Source of the DNA: Meira nashicola
Taxonomy: Eukaryota; Basidiomycota; Exobasidiomycetes; Exobasidiales; Brachybasidiaceae
Reading direction: 5' to 3'
Length of the DNA stretch: 64,000 nucleotides
Assembly: GCA_001600355.1 (NCBI GenBank)
Contig: BCJU01000001.1
Location: 6,510,013-6,574,012 of the forward strand
A program made the position numbers and the translations under genes. The notes beneath the pieces are model-generated. The model ran no database searches, had not been told where the DNA came from, and was given only the letters and a program-made list of their open reading frames with translations. Below, piece after piece: positions 10,445 through 21,261 of this stretch (the first letter of the stretch is position 1; each line of letters opens with the position of its first letter).

Positions 10445-10863
10445 ATGCGTTTCTCAGTCGCTTTACTCGTTGCTTCTGCTTCAGCAGCTTTGTTCGTCGC
10501 TCAACCTGCTCAAGCATACGATTTCCGTGTTTTGGTAGGATACAATTATCCTTCTTCTTCTGCTTTCTGCAGTGCATGGAACACAGCATGTGCAAATTAC
10601 GTTCCAAAAGATCAATCTCTCAAATATGGTGGCTCAGTTTGTGAACCTGGAGATTATCATGGTGAACACAAGAAGACTGAAGCAAAAGTTTCTTGCGTGT
10701 GAGTGCATTTATTCAGAAGAAAAAGAACACTACCTTTGTGACTCATTTGTTGACCTGAAAATTACCTTATTTTAACAGCTTCTTACACGATGGCGATAAA
10801 AGCAAACCTCAAGCTGTTAACAAGCACATTGCTGAAAAGACTCATGCTACCATCCTCAACTGA
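10445..10863 (+). CDS. Small cysteine-containing secreted protein 2 (tandem pair)
   Basis: Two exons, 10445-10698 and 10779-10863, with an 80-nt GTGAGT...CAG intron. The product is 112 residues. The signal peptide is MRFSVALLVASASAALFVA with cleavage near AQA-Y. The mature protein has four cysteines in the order FC...C-ANYVPKDQSL...VCEPGD...TEAKVSC. These align with four of the five in its neighbour, so two disulfides are plausible. Exon 1 has the same length as in the paralogue, and the second exons also align (short Lys-rich tail ending in THATIL versus TNATIA). Function unknown; it is secreted and possibly host- or surface-directed. Confidence 0.85.
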
Positions 10864-10970
10864 TTGATTGATTGATCAATGTTATTGTTGTCATGCTTTT
10901 TACAAAAAAATAAGAGTGAGATTGAGAGAAAAACCGGTGACAGAAGAAAAACCCAAAAAGAAAGAAAGAA

Positions 10971-11864
10971 TCACTTGACATAGACTGAAGTATGGGTACC
11001 TTCTGAATCAGCTCTTCTGAGTAAAGGAGCTTTGAAGAGTGTACGTAATTTGGACATCTTTTCCGTTTCGCTAGAGATAGATTTGCTAGATGTTTTACGC
11101 AATGGTTTTTGTCGAATACCAAAAGAAGCACGATAAAACATTGAAGCTGGTAATAATGGCGGTGGAAGTGGTTTCTCTTCTTCACCTTCATCTCGTACAT
11201 CGACCACTACCGGCTTTTGTTGCATTTTTGCATCATAAAAATGATCAAAGAGGGAATCACTTTCATTTGATGTTCTATCCCTTTGACCTTCTTCTGCAAT
11301 GACGAAATGACGTTCTTCTCGTTCTAAAAGTGGTATTGCAGCCAAAGCATCATTCGTAACAATCGCATGCCTGTATGAAGTACGTTTTTCTTCTTGTGCC
11401 ATTTGTCGATAATTTTGCATTGTAATCCAACCAGGTTCACTTATACTCAAATCTGCCATTCGTTCCATTGCTGTGGCCATTGGTATGTTCTTGCTATCTT
11501 CTCCAGATGAATGCGACGATAAAGAAGATTCTGAACGTGATGAATCCAAACGATCACGATCCAATTGATCGACAAAGAGATGATGTAATCTCCAAGTGAA
11601 ATAATCCAACTTTTCTTCATTCAATGTTCCTCGAATAGGGGAAAGATTGGCAAATTTTTTATTTCCAATAGCAAGCAAATCGAACTGATAACGAGCATCT
11701 CCTTCTAAAGAAGTATCAAATTCGTTGTATAATGCTCCATTGCTTTCGTATCCTGTCGCATCTGCGAATCCATACAAAGCTTTTCTTGAGAGAGTGATTG
11801 AATGTTCTCCTTTTTTGGTGTTCTTCTTCCTCTTCAAAGCGACACTTATCCGTTTAAAATCCAT
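10971..11864 (-). CDS. Hypothetical protein, no recognised domain
   Basis: A 297-residue frame from the ATG at 11864; codons farther upstream lack an ATG. The N-terminus is basic (KRISVALKRKKNTKKGE), followed by a segment rich in Tyr/Phe/Leu (about 30-90), a Ser-rich region and an acidic/Pro patch (EEEKPLPPPLLP). There is no signal peptide, transmembrane segment or enzyme motif. It lies tail-to-tail with the second small secreted gene, about 100 bp apart. I do not recognise the protein. The length of the open frame and the ordered composition support a real gene. Confidence 0.6.
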   Translation of the reverse strand: MDFKRISVALKRKKNTKKGEHSITLSRKALYGFADATGYESNGALYNEFDTSLEGDARYQFDLLAIGNKKFANLSPIRGTLNEEKLDYFTWRLHHLFVDQLDRDRLDSSRSESSLSSHSSGEDSKNIPMATAMERMADLSISEPGWITMQNYRQMAQEEKRTSYRHAIVTNDALAAIPLLEREERHFVIAEEGQRDRTSNESDSLFDHFYDAKMQQKPVVVDVRDEGEEEKPLPPPLLPASMFYRASFGIRQKPLRKTSSKSISSETEKMSKLRTLFKAPLLRRADSEGTHTSVYVK

Positions 11865-12834
11865 TCTGTATGATGTGTTGGTGTTGGTGGTGGTGATGAT
11901 GATGATGATCAGCAATACCTTTCCCTACCCATCATCTAATAAGAACGAACGAACGAACGAAATGTCAGGAACACACACCAAAAAAGTCACTGTTCTGACA
12001 GCCTTATCTGACAAATGTTTAAAAAAATTAAAGTTACCCCGGCTTGAACAGTGTGTGTGTGTGTGCATTGAGTATACATATTCAACTCTGCAACGGCGAC
12101 GGCGGCGGTGACGGCGTTTGAAGAGAGGATGTGTAATGTACGTACATAGTCTAGAACGAGAGCACTTTTTCATTATGTGTGTGTATGTACACAAATGCAT
12201 GATTAAACGACAAGTGGGGAAAACTTGTACTGCTATTATGCATACTCTTGTTTACTTGGCACAATTGACATTCATTATAAACCTTTAAACTTTTCGGGCT
12301 GGATATTGCTTGTCTAGGCCTTTTAAGCCCGTGCAGCACACCCACCCACCTGTAATTGACAAAGACATTGACGCACCGGCGCGCTGCGCGGCGCAACGCT
12401 CTTCCTTGAATTAATGCACCACAATTAGACGGAGCAGTGCTGACCCTGCTTCATTTCACATCAAATCAAGTACTTCACTCATGTAAATTGTACATTGGGA
12501 TGGAAACGTGACAAAGGCTTGCGTGCGCTTGCCACTCTCTTACCGTTCACTCACAAGTGTTAAATTTAGATACAGTTCCATACATGGAAACACATGCACA
12601 TGCGTGTGTGATTCGGGTCAAAATTCCTAGAATATTAGCGTGTGTACTGACCACCTAGCGTCATTTCCTTTGCCGTTTTTATACCCCAGCATTTTGTCAG
12701 ACAAAATAAGCTTTCGAAAATGATTTTTCACGCAATCAATAGAACAGATCACTAGCCTGATTTCTATCTCAGTTTCAGTCGTGGGAAATATACGCACACA
12801 CCTGGGTATAAACCACCATCTCCCCTACACAATC
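11865..12834. other. Intergenic region with simple repeats
   Basis: About 970 bp between two divergently transcribed genes. It contains short microsatellites: a GAT run near 11895-11909, tandem AACG near 11943-11960 and a GT run near 12051-12064. No gene or RNA is supported. Confidence 0.5.
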
Positions 12835-13932
12835 ATGATGATGGCTTCATCATCCTCTTCAGTAATCAAAGAAGAGATTGAAACGCAATCTCAATCTCCA
12901 TTGCAAATACCCGATAGTCCTGCACCAAGAGGATATCTGGCAAATCCTTACAAAGCAATAGCAGATACAGCTCATGATATGCTTGATACGTATTTAGCTC
13001 CAATTCAAGATTCTCATTGGCAAAATGCAATCTTATCCGATGGTGTTGCCATCTTACCTTCGATGAGAGATTTAGATCAAAAATCAAATATTCCTTCAGT
13101 TAAAGGCAAATCATTTATACCCAATTGCAGACCGATCGAAGTGTTGGCATGCATTCATTTGTTCAGTTATCGACTCATTTGGGACGTTCGTATGAGTTCA
13201 GGAAGAATTTTACAGCGTTATGATTATCACAACTTTTTATTTTATTGCGTTTGGAGAGGTATTGGTCCAATCTATAGCCCAAGGGATGCAGTAGGCGTTC
13301 AAGATATACGATGTTGGGGACCACAAGGTGAAAGGCAAGCATTAGCTTTACCAAACACGCAAAAGATTCAAATCGTTTGGAGAAGTTGTGTTGCACCTGA
13401 AGCTCCGATTCAAGAAGGAAAAGTACGAATGGATATCCAACTTGGCGGTTATCGTATCGAATGGAGACCAGAGTTAAATGGTTGCGATGTGACTTTTGTT
13501 GGAGAGGCCAATATTATGGCCAATGTTCCTACCTACCTCTACAAAGTTCTCAGTATGGAATTGCCAAAAGTTATCGGAAGGTTGAGCGGTGCAATGCAGA
13601 GATTCGGCGTGCCACCTTATGTGTTGGATTTACAGGATTGTGTCGTGATACAAACTACATTCTGGCACGGAGAGACAAGATCATCCAAACATAGGCATCA
13701 CGTTCGCAAGCCAGGTTCATACAGTATCATGATCGACAGGCAGCGTATGTTCCCGTTCGGTATTGCTCAACCAGTAGTGACTGGTTTGGGTGCTCATGCT
13801 GTTTCCTTGCACGAAGCAGAAGATCGAATAATAGTTGATGTTTCAGCTCTTGGTGTTGGACAAGAGTATATTATCGAAGTTGAGCCAAGAGAAAAGGAAA
13901 GTGATATGAATCCCAGTGCGGGATGGTGGTAA
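12835..13932 (+). CDS. START-like lipid-binding domain protein
   Basis: Single exon, 365 residues. The 18 codons before the ATG at 12835 begin with GTG and are excluded. The central part has the START/SRPBCC pattern of a Trp-Asp-x-Arg strand (IWDVRMSSGRILQRYD), a long aromatic strand (FLFYCVWRGIGPIYSPRD) and the SPRDAVGVQ segment before a tryptophan. A second half rich in beta strands ends in a Pro/Trp tail. START-like folds bind lipids in a closed pocket. There is no signal peptide or membrane segment. The precise ligand and family name are not known to me; the fold assignment is moderate. Confidence 0.7.
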   Translation: MMMASSSSSVIKEEIETQSQSPLQIPDSPAPRGYLANPYKAIADTAHDMLDTYLAPIQDSHWQNAILSDGVAILPSMRDLDQKSNIPSVKGKSFIPNCRPIEVLACIHLFSYRLIWDVRMSSGRILQRYDYHNFLFYCVWRGIGPIYSPRDAVGVQDIRCWGPQGERQALALPNTQKIQIVWRSCVAPEAPIQEGKVRMDIQLGGYRIEWRPELNGCDVTFVGEANIMANVPTYLYKVLSMELPKVIGRLSGAMQRFGVPPYVLDLQDCVVIQTTFWHGETRSSKHRHHVRKPGSYSIMIDRQRMFPFGIAQPVVTGLGAHAVSLHEAEDRIIVDVSALGVGQEYIIEVEPREKESDMNPSAGWW

Positions 13933-13993
13933 GGTAACATCTGTACAATATTCTGGAAAGTTTCATCATTATCATCATTTATTTTTATTTTAT

Positions 13994-15856
13994 TTACAAC
14001 TTCGCTTTTTGGCCACCACCAGCACCTTTTTTAAGCGAATTGATATGTTCAATTGTGGCTTTTCGCACTGCCGTTCGAACGATTTTACCATTCGCATTAC
14101 GCTCCAATTCCTCTTTACGAATCCAAACGAATTCTGGAATGGCATATTTGGGCAAATGTTTAGATGCTGAATTGATCACATCTTCTGGTTTGGGTAATTG
14201 TTGTGGATCTTTTGGTGTACAAACTACGGCAACCGTTTCACCTCCTGAACCGTCTGGAATGGCAACAGCAGCACAATGCAAAACGCCTGGATGACTATAA
14301 ACTGCATTTTCAACTTGACCACAAGAAATATTTTCACCTTTACGAACTATAATTTCTTTTAATCGATCAACAATATAAACGAAACCGTCTTTTGGATCAA
14401 TAACGGCTAAATCTCCACTTCTGAACCAACCATCAGGTAAGAATGCTTCTTCGGTATCTTTTGGTCGATTCCAATAACCTTTTGCACGACCTGGAGAACG
14501 AATCCAAAGCTCACCTTGTTCACCATCTTTTACACGTGTCATTGAAGAAGGATTAACGATTATCACTTCAACACCAATAGGAGGAACACCAGCCGAAGTA
14601 GGTCTTGCATGATAATCATCAAGTCCTAAGCCTAAAGCTACACCATTCACTTCTGTAAGACCATAACCTGCACTTGAAAGTGCATTTGGATGAAATTTAC
14701 GTAATTCTGATGGTAATTCTTTGGCAGAAGAAGATCCACCATGAGAGATTGAAGAAACTGAAGGAAGTTTATTATGACCTGCCAATCCGATTTCCCTTAC
14801 CATAAAGCCAATGCCTAAAATTTGACGAACACGTTCACGTTGAGCGATTTGAATGGATTTATCACGATTATAAGTTGCCATTAAAACAACTTTTCCGCCT
14901 GCTGCAGATGAAAGGATTAAACCTGATTGTAAACCTGTTGTATGGGTAAGTGGAACGAGAATTAAAGCTGAACCTGGTTCAGGATCGTTCAAATCGGGAG
15001 GAGGAGGTAAAGGTCTACGTCTACGTAAAAGTGCTCTTGCAGTTGCATATGTCGCTAAACGTAAACAAGAAAGATGTTGTCTTTGTGTGGAAAGTACACC
15101 TTTTGGTTTACCAGTTGTTCCACTTGTGAATAAAATTACACCATTGTCATCAGGTGAAATATCAACAATTGGAATTGAATCCGATTGTGCATTTTTCATC
15201 AAATTTTGCCAATCGTAAATCAAATGTTTTCCTTCTCCTTTCCATTGTAGCCATGTCTTATCTTGCTCTTGAGAGATATGCTTTGCTCCCATCCATGGTA
15301 AAATAATTGCACCTACGATCGAATCGGCAAGAGAAGGGATATATTCTTTGATACGTTCAAATCTTTCTCCATCACAGATTACAACTCTACATGATACATC
15401 TTTAATTGAAAATGTCAATGTTTCACCATCATGAAATGAATTAAGAACTGCAGTTACTGCTCCTAAAAGATGAATTGCCCAAAATGAAATAACGAATTCA
15501 GGATAATTTCTACATGCAATTCCTACACGATCACCTTTACGTACTTGAAATTTAGTGGCTAAAATTGAAGCCATCCGTAAAGCATGTTTATGAATATCTT
15601 GATATGTAAACCTTTGATCATCAAAAACGATATATTCTCGTTTTCCATATAATTCAACATTATTTAACCAAAATTGTCGAATAGAATTTGGTAAATCTTT
15701 AAATATTGTTTGTAACCTTCCATCTATATACTTTTGTTGAAGTTCAAATGGTGAGCCAGAAACACTTAATTTTTGTTGGATTTCTTCATCTTTTGCTAAT
15801 TGATCGACTGGGATTGGATTTAAATCACCAAATAATTCACGAGCAGTAGGAGGCAT
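13994..15856 (-). CDS. AMP-dependent acyl-CoA synthetase/ligase with PTS1 (peroxisomal)
   Basis: A 620-residue ANL-superfamily enzyme. It activates a carboxylate with ATP and transfers it to CoA. Motifs are the P-loop FTSGTTGKPKG (243-253), AGYGLTE, GELWIRSPGRAKGYW, FRSGDL, the hinge YIVDRLKEIIVRKGENI, and the C-terminal catalytic lysine motif NANGKI in place of the usual PRxxSGKI. The last three residues are Ala-Lys-Leu, a canonical type 1 peroxisomal signal preceded by Lys, so import into peroxisomes is expected. Likely substrates are fatty or aromatic acids (4-coumarate-CoA-ligase-like clade). The exact substrate cannot be read from sequence. Single exon. Confidence 0.88.
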   Translation of the reverse strand: MPPTARELFGDLNPIPVDQLAKDEEIQQKLSVSGSPFELQQKYIDGRLQTIFKDLPNSIRQFWLNNVELYGKREYIVFDDQRFTYQDIHKHALRMASILATKFQVRKGDRVGIACRNYPEFVISFWAIHLLGAVTAVLNSFHDGETLTFSIKDVSCRVVICDGERFERIKEYIPSLADSIVGAIILPWMGAKHISQEQDKTWLQWKGEGKHLIYDWQNLMKNAQSDSIPIVDISPDDNGVILFTSGTTGKPKGVLSTQRQHLSCLRLATYATARALLRRRRPLPPPPDLNDPEPGSALILVPLTHTTGLQSGLILSSAAGGKVVLMATYNRDKSIQIAQRERVRQILGIGFMVREIGLAGHNKLPSVSSISHGGSSSAKELPSELRKFHPNALSSAGYGLTEVNGVALGLGLDDYHARPTSAGVPPIGVEVIIVNPSSMTRVKDGEQGELWIRSPGRAKGYWNRPKDTEEAFLPDGWFRSGDLAVIDPKDGFVYIVDRLKEIIVRKGENISCGQVENAVYSHPGVLHCAAVAIPDGSGGETVAVVCTPKDPQQLPKPEDVINSASKHLPKYAIPEFVWIRKEELERNANGKIVRTAVRKATIEHINSLKKGAGGGQKAKL

Positions 15857-16236
15857 GGCAACGAACTTTAATGAATAAAGAAGAGAGGAAAGGAAACCCT
15901 TCTACCCTTTTTTATATCAAATTAACAACGGTCAACCGGCACCTTTGACGCCGAATAAAAGCGGTTGGAACTATATGCACAAACTCACATTTTTATTATT
16001 TAGCCGAAAGAACGTACATGCATGCTTGTGGGGAAAACTCTTCATTCGTGCGAAAATTCTATGCAATTTTGCCGTTGAACCCGGTGCACGCAGTAATGTA
16101 CATACAGTACATAGGTAGAAACGCGTGATTATATAATTGTTAACCCTCCACAGATTTGTTACAAGATACCAATCAGAGAAAATACACTCACCCGAATTCT
16201 CCTCCTCTTAAACAATCATGAGACCTTGCGTTTTCG
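15857..16236. other. Divergent promoter region of acyl-CoA synthetase and DNA ligase
   Basis: About 380 bp. It contains an MluI cell-cycle box at 16121-16126 and an AT-rich stretch (ATATAATTG) just after it on the ligase side. On the other side, a TATA-like sequence lies near 15911. Confidence 0.5.
16121..16126 (+). promoter_or_regulatory. MCB (ACGCGT) element upstream of DNA ligase
   Basis: ACGCGT is the MluI cell-cycle box bound by the MBF complex in fungi, which drives G1/S genes including DNA ligase I. It lies 111 bp before the ligase ATG. A single six-base site can occur by chance; position and gene identity raise the odds. Confidence 0.5.
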
Positions 16237-16334
16237 ATGCCTTCAACTCCAATCAAAAGATCAGCAAGTACAACGCCCAAAAAGCAAGCAAGTATAAGCA
16301 CATTCTTTCAAAGTCCAAAAAAACAAAAGATTGA
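16218..16334 (+). other. Upstream ORF overlapping the DNA ligase start
   Basis: An ATG at 16218 opens a 38-codon frame that ends at TGA 16332-16334. It overlaps the ligase ATG at 16237 out of frame. If transcribed, it would force leaky scanning to reach the ligase start. It may lie in the leader or upstream of the transcription start. Confidence 0.35.
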
Positions 16335-18891
16335 AGAAGATGAACGTAAAGAACAAGAAAGAAAAGATGAAGAATATGCAAGACGATTACAAGAAGAATG
16401 GAATGGGGGCAGCCATAATGAAGAGGAGGCAGGTAGTAGCGCTCAACATACTGTAAAAGTGAAAGAAGAGATCATACAAAATACCCCTTCAACTTCTCAC
16501 CCTGTAAAAGTTCAGCAAGAGAACAACAAACCAACAACCACACTAGGCTCAACTACAACTTCTTTCGATTTGCATGCTCTAGACAAGGCCATAGAAGATA
16601 TTGACTTGCAAAATGACATTTTCAACTTTGATCCTGCCAAAGTAGATACAAGCTGCTGGCCAAAACGATTGGGAGGCAATGCAAGTGCACCATATGCACT
16701 TCTTTCACATGCATGTATCCTGCTCAGCACAACAAAATCTCGATTGATCATTGTGACAGTGTTGACAAATTTGTTACGTGTATTAATGTATCATGATACA
16801 GAAGCATTATTACCATGCATATACTTGGTAAGCAATCATATCGCACCACCTTATGACGGCATAGAATTAGGACTGGGAGGTTCAATAGTCAATCAAGCGA
16901 TTCGAAATGTTACTGGAAAATCTGCTTCTCATTTACGTACCCTATGGAATAAGACGGGAGATCCGGGAGATGTAGCATTTGAAGCGAAAAAAGACGTCAA
17001 GACTTTGATTGGCCATTCAACCAAACCGATTGAAATAACAAAACTCTTTCAAGTCTTGCATACAATTGCTGGAATTTCAGGTACAGGTTCATCTTCGGCA
17101 AAGATGGCACATGTAACAAAATTGTTGGTCGCTTCACGTGGAGAAGAAACAAGATTTCTCGTCAGAACACTTCATAGTCATTTACGAATCAATGCCGTTC
17201 GAACGACAATCACCAGTGCGATCGCCAGAGCATTTGTGTTGGACGACAGGCAGAACAATAAAGGGAATGATAATTGGTACCTTTCAATAGATGAACGAAA
17301 AGGTATCCTCGCCAATCCGTCCAACACCAAACGAAGAGCCGATCCTAAAAGGCTGGCTGCGATGGAGAAAATCACCAAAGCTGAATCGCTCTTGCGAGAA
17401 ATTCGAGCTCGACATCCAAATTTTGGCACGATTGTACCGGCTTTATTAGAAGGAGGATTACATGATTTAGCAAAACGTGTTCCTTTACGTGTGGGTACAC
17501 CTATTTCGCCAATGTTGGGTAGTATCACACGTTCATTAACTGCCATGTTTGATAAATTGGGAGATAGAGGATATGTTTGTGAATTCAAATATGATGGTCA
17601 ACGTGTACAAATTCATGCTGAACAAGTACAAGAAGACAATGCAAAACGCAAGCTCCTCTCCTCAAGCGGAAAAGGTCAATGGACCGGACCAAATAGAGAC
17701 ATTTTTGTTCGACTCTTTAGTAGACATTTGGAAGACATGACTGACAAATATCCAGACATTGTTAACTTGGTACCAATCATGATGCAAGGCACAGTCAACT
17801 CATTTATAATGGATGCTGAAGTTGTTGCTATGGGATTAGATGGAACGTTATTACCATTTCAAACATTAGCAAATCGAAGTAGAAAAGATGTCGAATTACA
17901 CAATATCAAGGTAGCAGTAGGAGTATTTGCATTTGATCTAATGCAATTGAACGGTCGTAGTTTACTCAAATCATCTTTACGTAAACGTAGAAATCTTTTA
18001 TTTCAACATATCAAACCATGCAAACCAGAAGATGTTCGAATTGCAAGGTTTGATTACGTAAAACATTGTGAAAGTCAAAACCAAGAAGAAGTCATGAACT
18101 TTTTCGAACTTGCTCAAAACAATAAATGTGAAGGAATCATGGTCAAATCCCTAGACCATCATTGGGAAGACAGTAAGGAAATTCAATTATTAAAAGATGA
18201 AGTTGATAATGATCTTTCTCAACCAAATTTGGACGCAACCAACAATGAAAAACCTGGAAAAGGCGTAAACGGTCGTGGAAAAGCATTATTGAGCACATAC
18301 GAACCTGACAAACGATGTGAATCATGGCTTAAAGTTAAAAAGGATTATGTGGATGGAATCGGGGATTCATTAGATCTAGTTCCAATTGCAGGTTGGCATG
18401 GAATGGGTAGAAAGGCAGCATGGTGGTCACCTGTTTTATTAGCAGTTTATGACGCAGAAACTGACGAATATCAAGCAGTTTGCAAATGCATTTCAGGTTT
18501 TACCGATGCAGAGTATAAGGATATCAAATTTAATCGATTTGTCGAAGGAACAGAAACATGTTATAATGCATACAAGAATGAATGTAAAGATTCATATGAG
18601 ACAGGTGGCCTCTTACCTGATGTTTGGTTTACACCTAATGAAGTTTGGGAAATTCGAGGTGCGGATATTACTCTATCACCTGTCTATACGGCAGCAAAAG
18701 GTTTGGTTTCTGAAGAACGTGGTCTTTCACTTCGCTTTCCGCGTTTTATGAAAAGAAGGATTGATAAATCACCACATCAAGCAACCACTCCACGTCAATT
18801 AGCAAACATGTATCTCGAACAAAACAACACCGTCAAGAAAGAGGTAGAGGATGATGATGATTTGGAAGACGCCTTTGATGATGGTGGCTAG
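16237..18891 (+). CDS. CDC9: ATP-dependent DNA ligase I
   Basis: An 884-residue replicative ligase in one exon. A PCNA-interacting box QASISTFF (Q17-F24) sits at the N-terminus, followed by a disordered charged region. The DNA-binding domain follows (about 120-400). The adenylation motif FKYDGQR has the active-site lysine at 451. Later motifs include the FIMDAEVV metal site, the CEGIMVKSL motif, SWLKVKKDY, and the OB-fold end with FTPNEVWEIRGADIT. The protein joins Okazaki fragments and seals repair nicks in the nucleus. In yeast a mitochondrial form comes from an upstream in-frame ATG; here the only nearby upstream ATG is out of frame. The C-terminus is acidic (DDDDLEDAFDDGG). Confidence 0.95.
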   Translation: MPSTPIKRSASTTPKKQASISTFFQSPKKQKIEEDERKEQERKDEEYARRLQEEWNGGSHNEEEAGSSAQHTVKVKEEIIQNTPSTSHPVKVQQENNKPTTTLGSTTTSFDLHALDKAIEDIDLQNDIFNFDPAKVDTSCWPKRLGGNASAPYALLSHACILLSTTKSRLIIVTVLTNLLRVLMYHDTEALLPCIYLVSNHIAPPYDGIELGLGGSIVNQAIRNVTGKSASHLRTLWNKTGDPGDVAFEAKKDVKTLIGHSTKPIEITKLFQVLHTIAGISGTGSSSAKMAHVTKLLVASRGEETRFLVRTLHSHLRINAVRTTITSAIARAFVLDDRQNNKGNDNWYLSIDERKGILANPSNTKRRADPKRLAAMEKITKAESLLREIRARHPNFGTIVPALLEGGLHDLAKRVPLRVGTPISPMLGSITRSLTAMFDKLGDRGYVCEFKYDGQRVQIHAEQVQEDNAKRKLLSSSGKGQWTGPNRDIFVRLFSRHLEDMTDKYPDIVNLVPIMMQGTVNSFIMDAEVVAMGLDGTLLPFQTLANRSRKDVELHNIKVAVGVFAFDLMQLNGRSLLKSSLRKRRNLLFQHIKPCKPEDVRIARFDYVKHCESQNQEEVMNFFELAQNNKCEGIMVKSLDHHWEDSKEIQLLKDEVDNDLSQPNLDATNNEKPGKGVNGRGKALLSTYEPDKRCESWLKVKKDYVDGIGDSLDLVPIAGWHGMGRKAAWWSPVLLAVYDAETDEYQAVCKCISGFTDAEYKDIKFNRFVEGTETCYNAYKNECKDSYETGGLLPDVWFTPNEVWEIRGADITLSPVYTAAKGLVSEERGLSLRFPRFMKRRIDKSPHQATTPRQLANMYLEQNNTVKKEVEDDDDLEDAFDDGG

Positions 18892-20407
<1,516 letters not shown>

Positions 20408-20541
20408 GTACAACAGTTTATACTCTCTTTCTTTTACCCTAAAATAAAATTAAACATTAATTTGCAGCGCCGGCTAGAAGTGTGTGTGTTCTGTTTGTTT
20501 AATGCACGCGTCTCCCTTTTCTTCTCATCCATCAGACAAAA

Positions 20542-21204
20542 ATGGCAACCATTACACGTACACCTCCCACATTGGATCATCCGATTCGCACATTATCAGT
20601 TCGTACCTCAAATGCAGATAACAAGCCGAAGATGCAAGGTAGAATAGATATAGCAAATTTAACACAAAATAATATAGGTCAATTACGAAAATTGAATTCA
20701 GTCTTATTTCCTGTTCGATTTGGTGAAAAGTGGTACAAAGATGTCCTTCATGAGGATGTAAAGGAAATTTGCAAATATGCCTTATTCAATGATATTCCAG
20801 TAGGAAATATTTGCTGTAGATTCGAAAAGGATACAACAAATAGTAATTCAGTAAACGTTCACATTATGACTTTAGGATGTTTGGCACCTTATAGAAGGAT
20901 GGGAATCGCAACAACTTTATTGGAGTATGTTTTAGAACATGCTGCACCAGGAAAGAAAGTTGATCTATCTGATGAAGACAAGACTGCTGCTCCCGTAAAA
21001 CCCAAATCAACCTCAACCAAAAAAGACGTCGTCAAACAGACAAAATCTTACACTGTTGCAAAAATTTACCTTCACGTTCAAACTAGCAATTCAGAAGCAA
21101 AAGAGTTTTACGAGAAAAACGGATTCACAGAAAAAGAACGTGTTGAAGAATACTACAAAGTTGGAATTGAGCCAAGAAGTGCTTGGCTTTTAGAGAGACA
21201 ATGA
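20542..21204 (+). CDS. NAA50: N-alpha-acetyltransferase 50 (NatE catalytic subunit)
   Basis: A 220-residue GNAT enzyme that acetylates N-termini such as Met-Leu. Family sequence is clear: LNSVLFPVRFGEKWYKDVL, the IMTLGCLAPYRRMGIATTLL block with the acetyl-CoA loop RRMGIA, LHVQTSNSEAKEFYEKNGF and YYKVGIEP. The protein is longer than the usual 160-170 residues because of an N-terminal extension of about 30 residues and a Lys/Ser/Thr-rich insert of about 35 residues before the KIYLHVQ strand. Single exon. It is tail-to-tail with the SNARE gene, 57 bp apart. Confidence 0.9.
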   Translation: MATITRTPPTLDHPIRTLSVRTSNADNKPKMQGRIDIANLTQNNIGQLRKLNSVLFPVRFGEKWYKDVLHEDVKEICKYALFNDIPVGNICCRFEKDTTNSNSVNVHIMTLGCLAPYRRMGIATTLLEYVLEHAAPGKKVDLSDEDKTAAPVKPKSTSTKKDVVKQTKSYTVAKIYLHVQTSNSEAKEFYEKNGFTEKERVEEYYKVGIEPRSAWLLERQ

Positions 21205-21261
21205 TAGAGAGCATCACACACATGTACAACACACACACAAAAAGCAAATTGTATGAATTTT

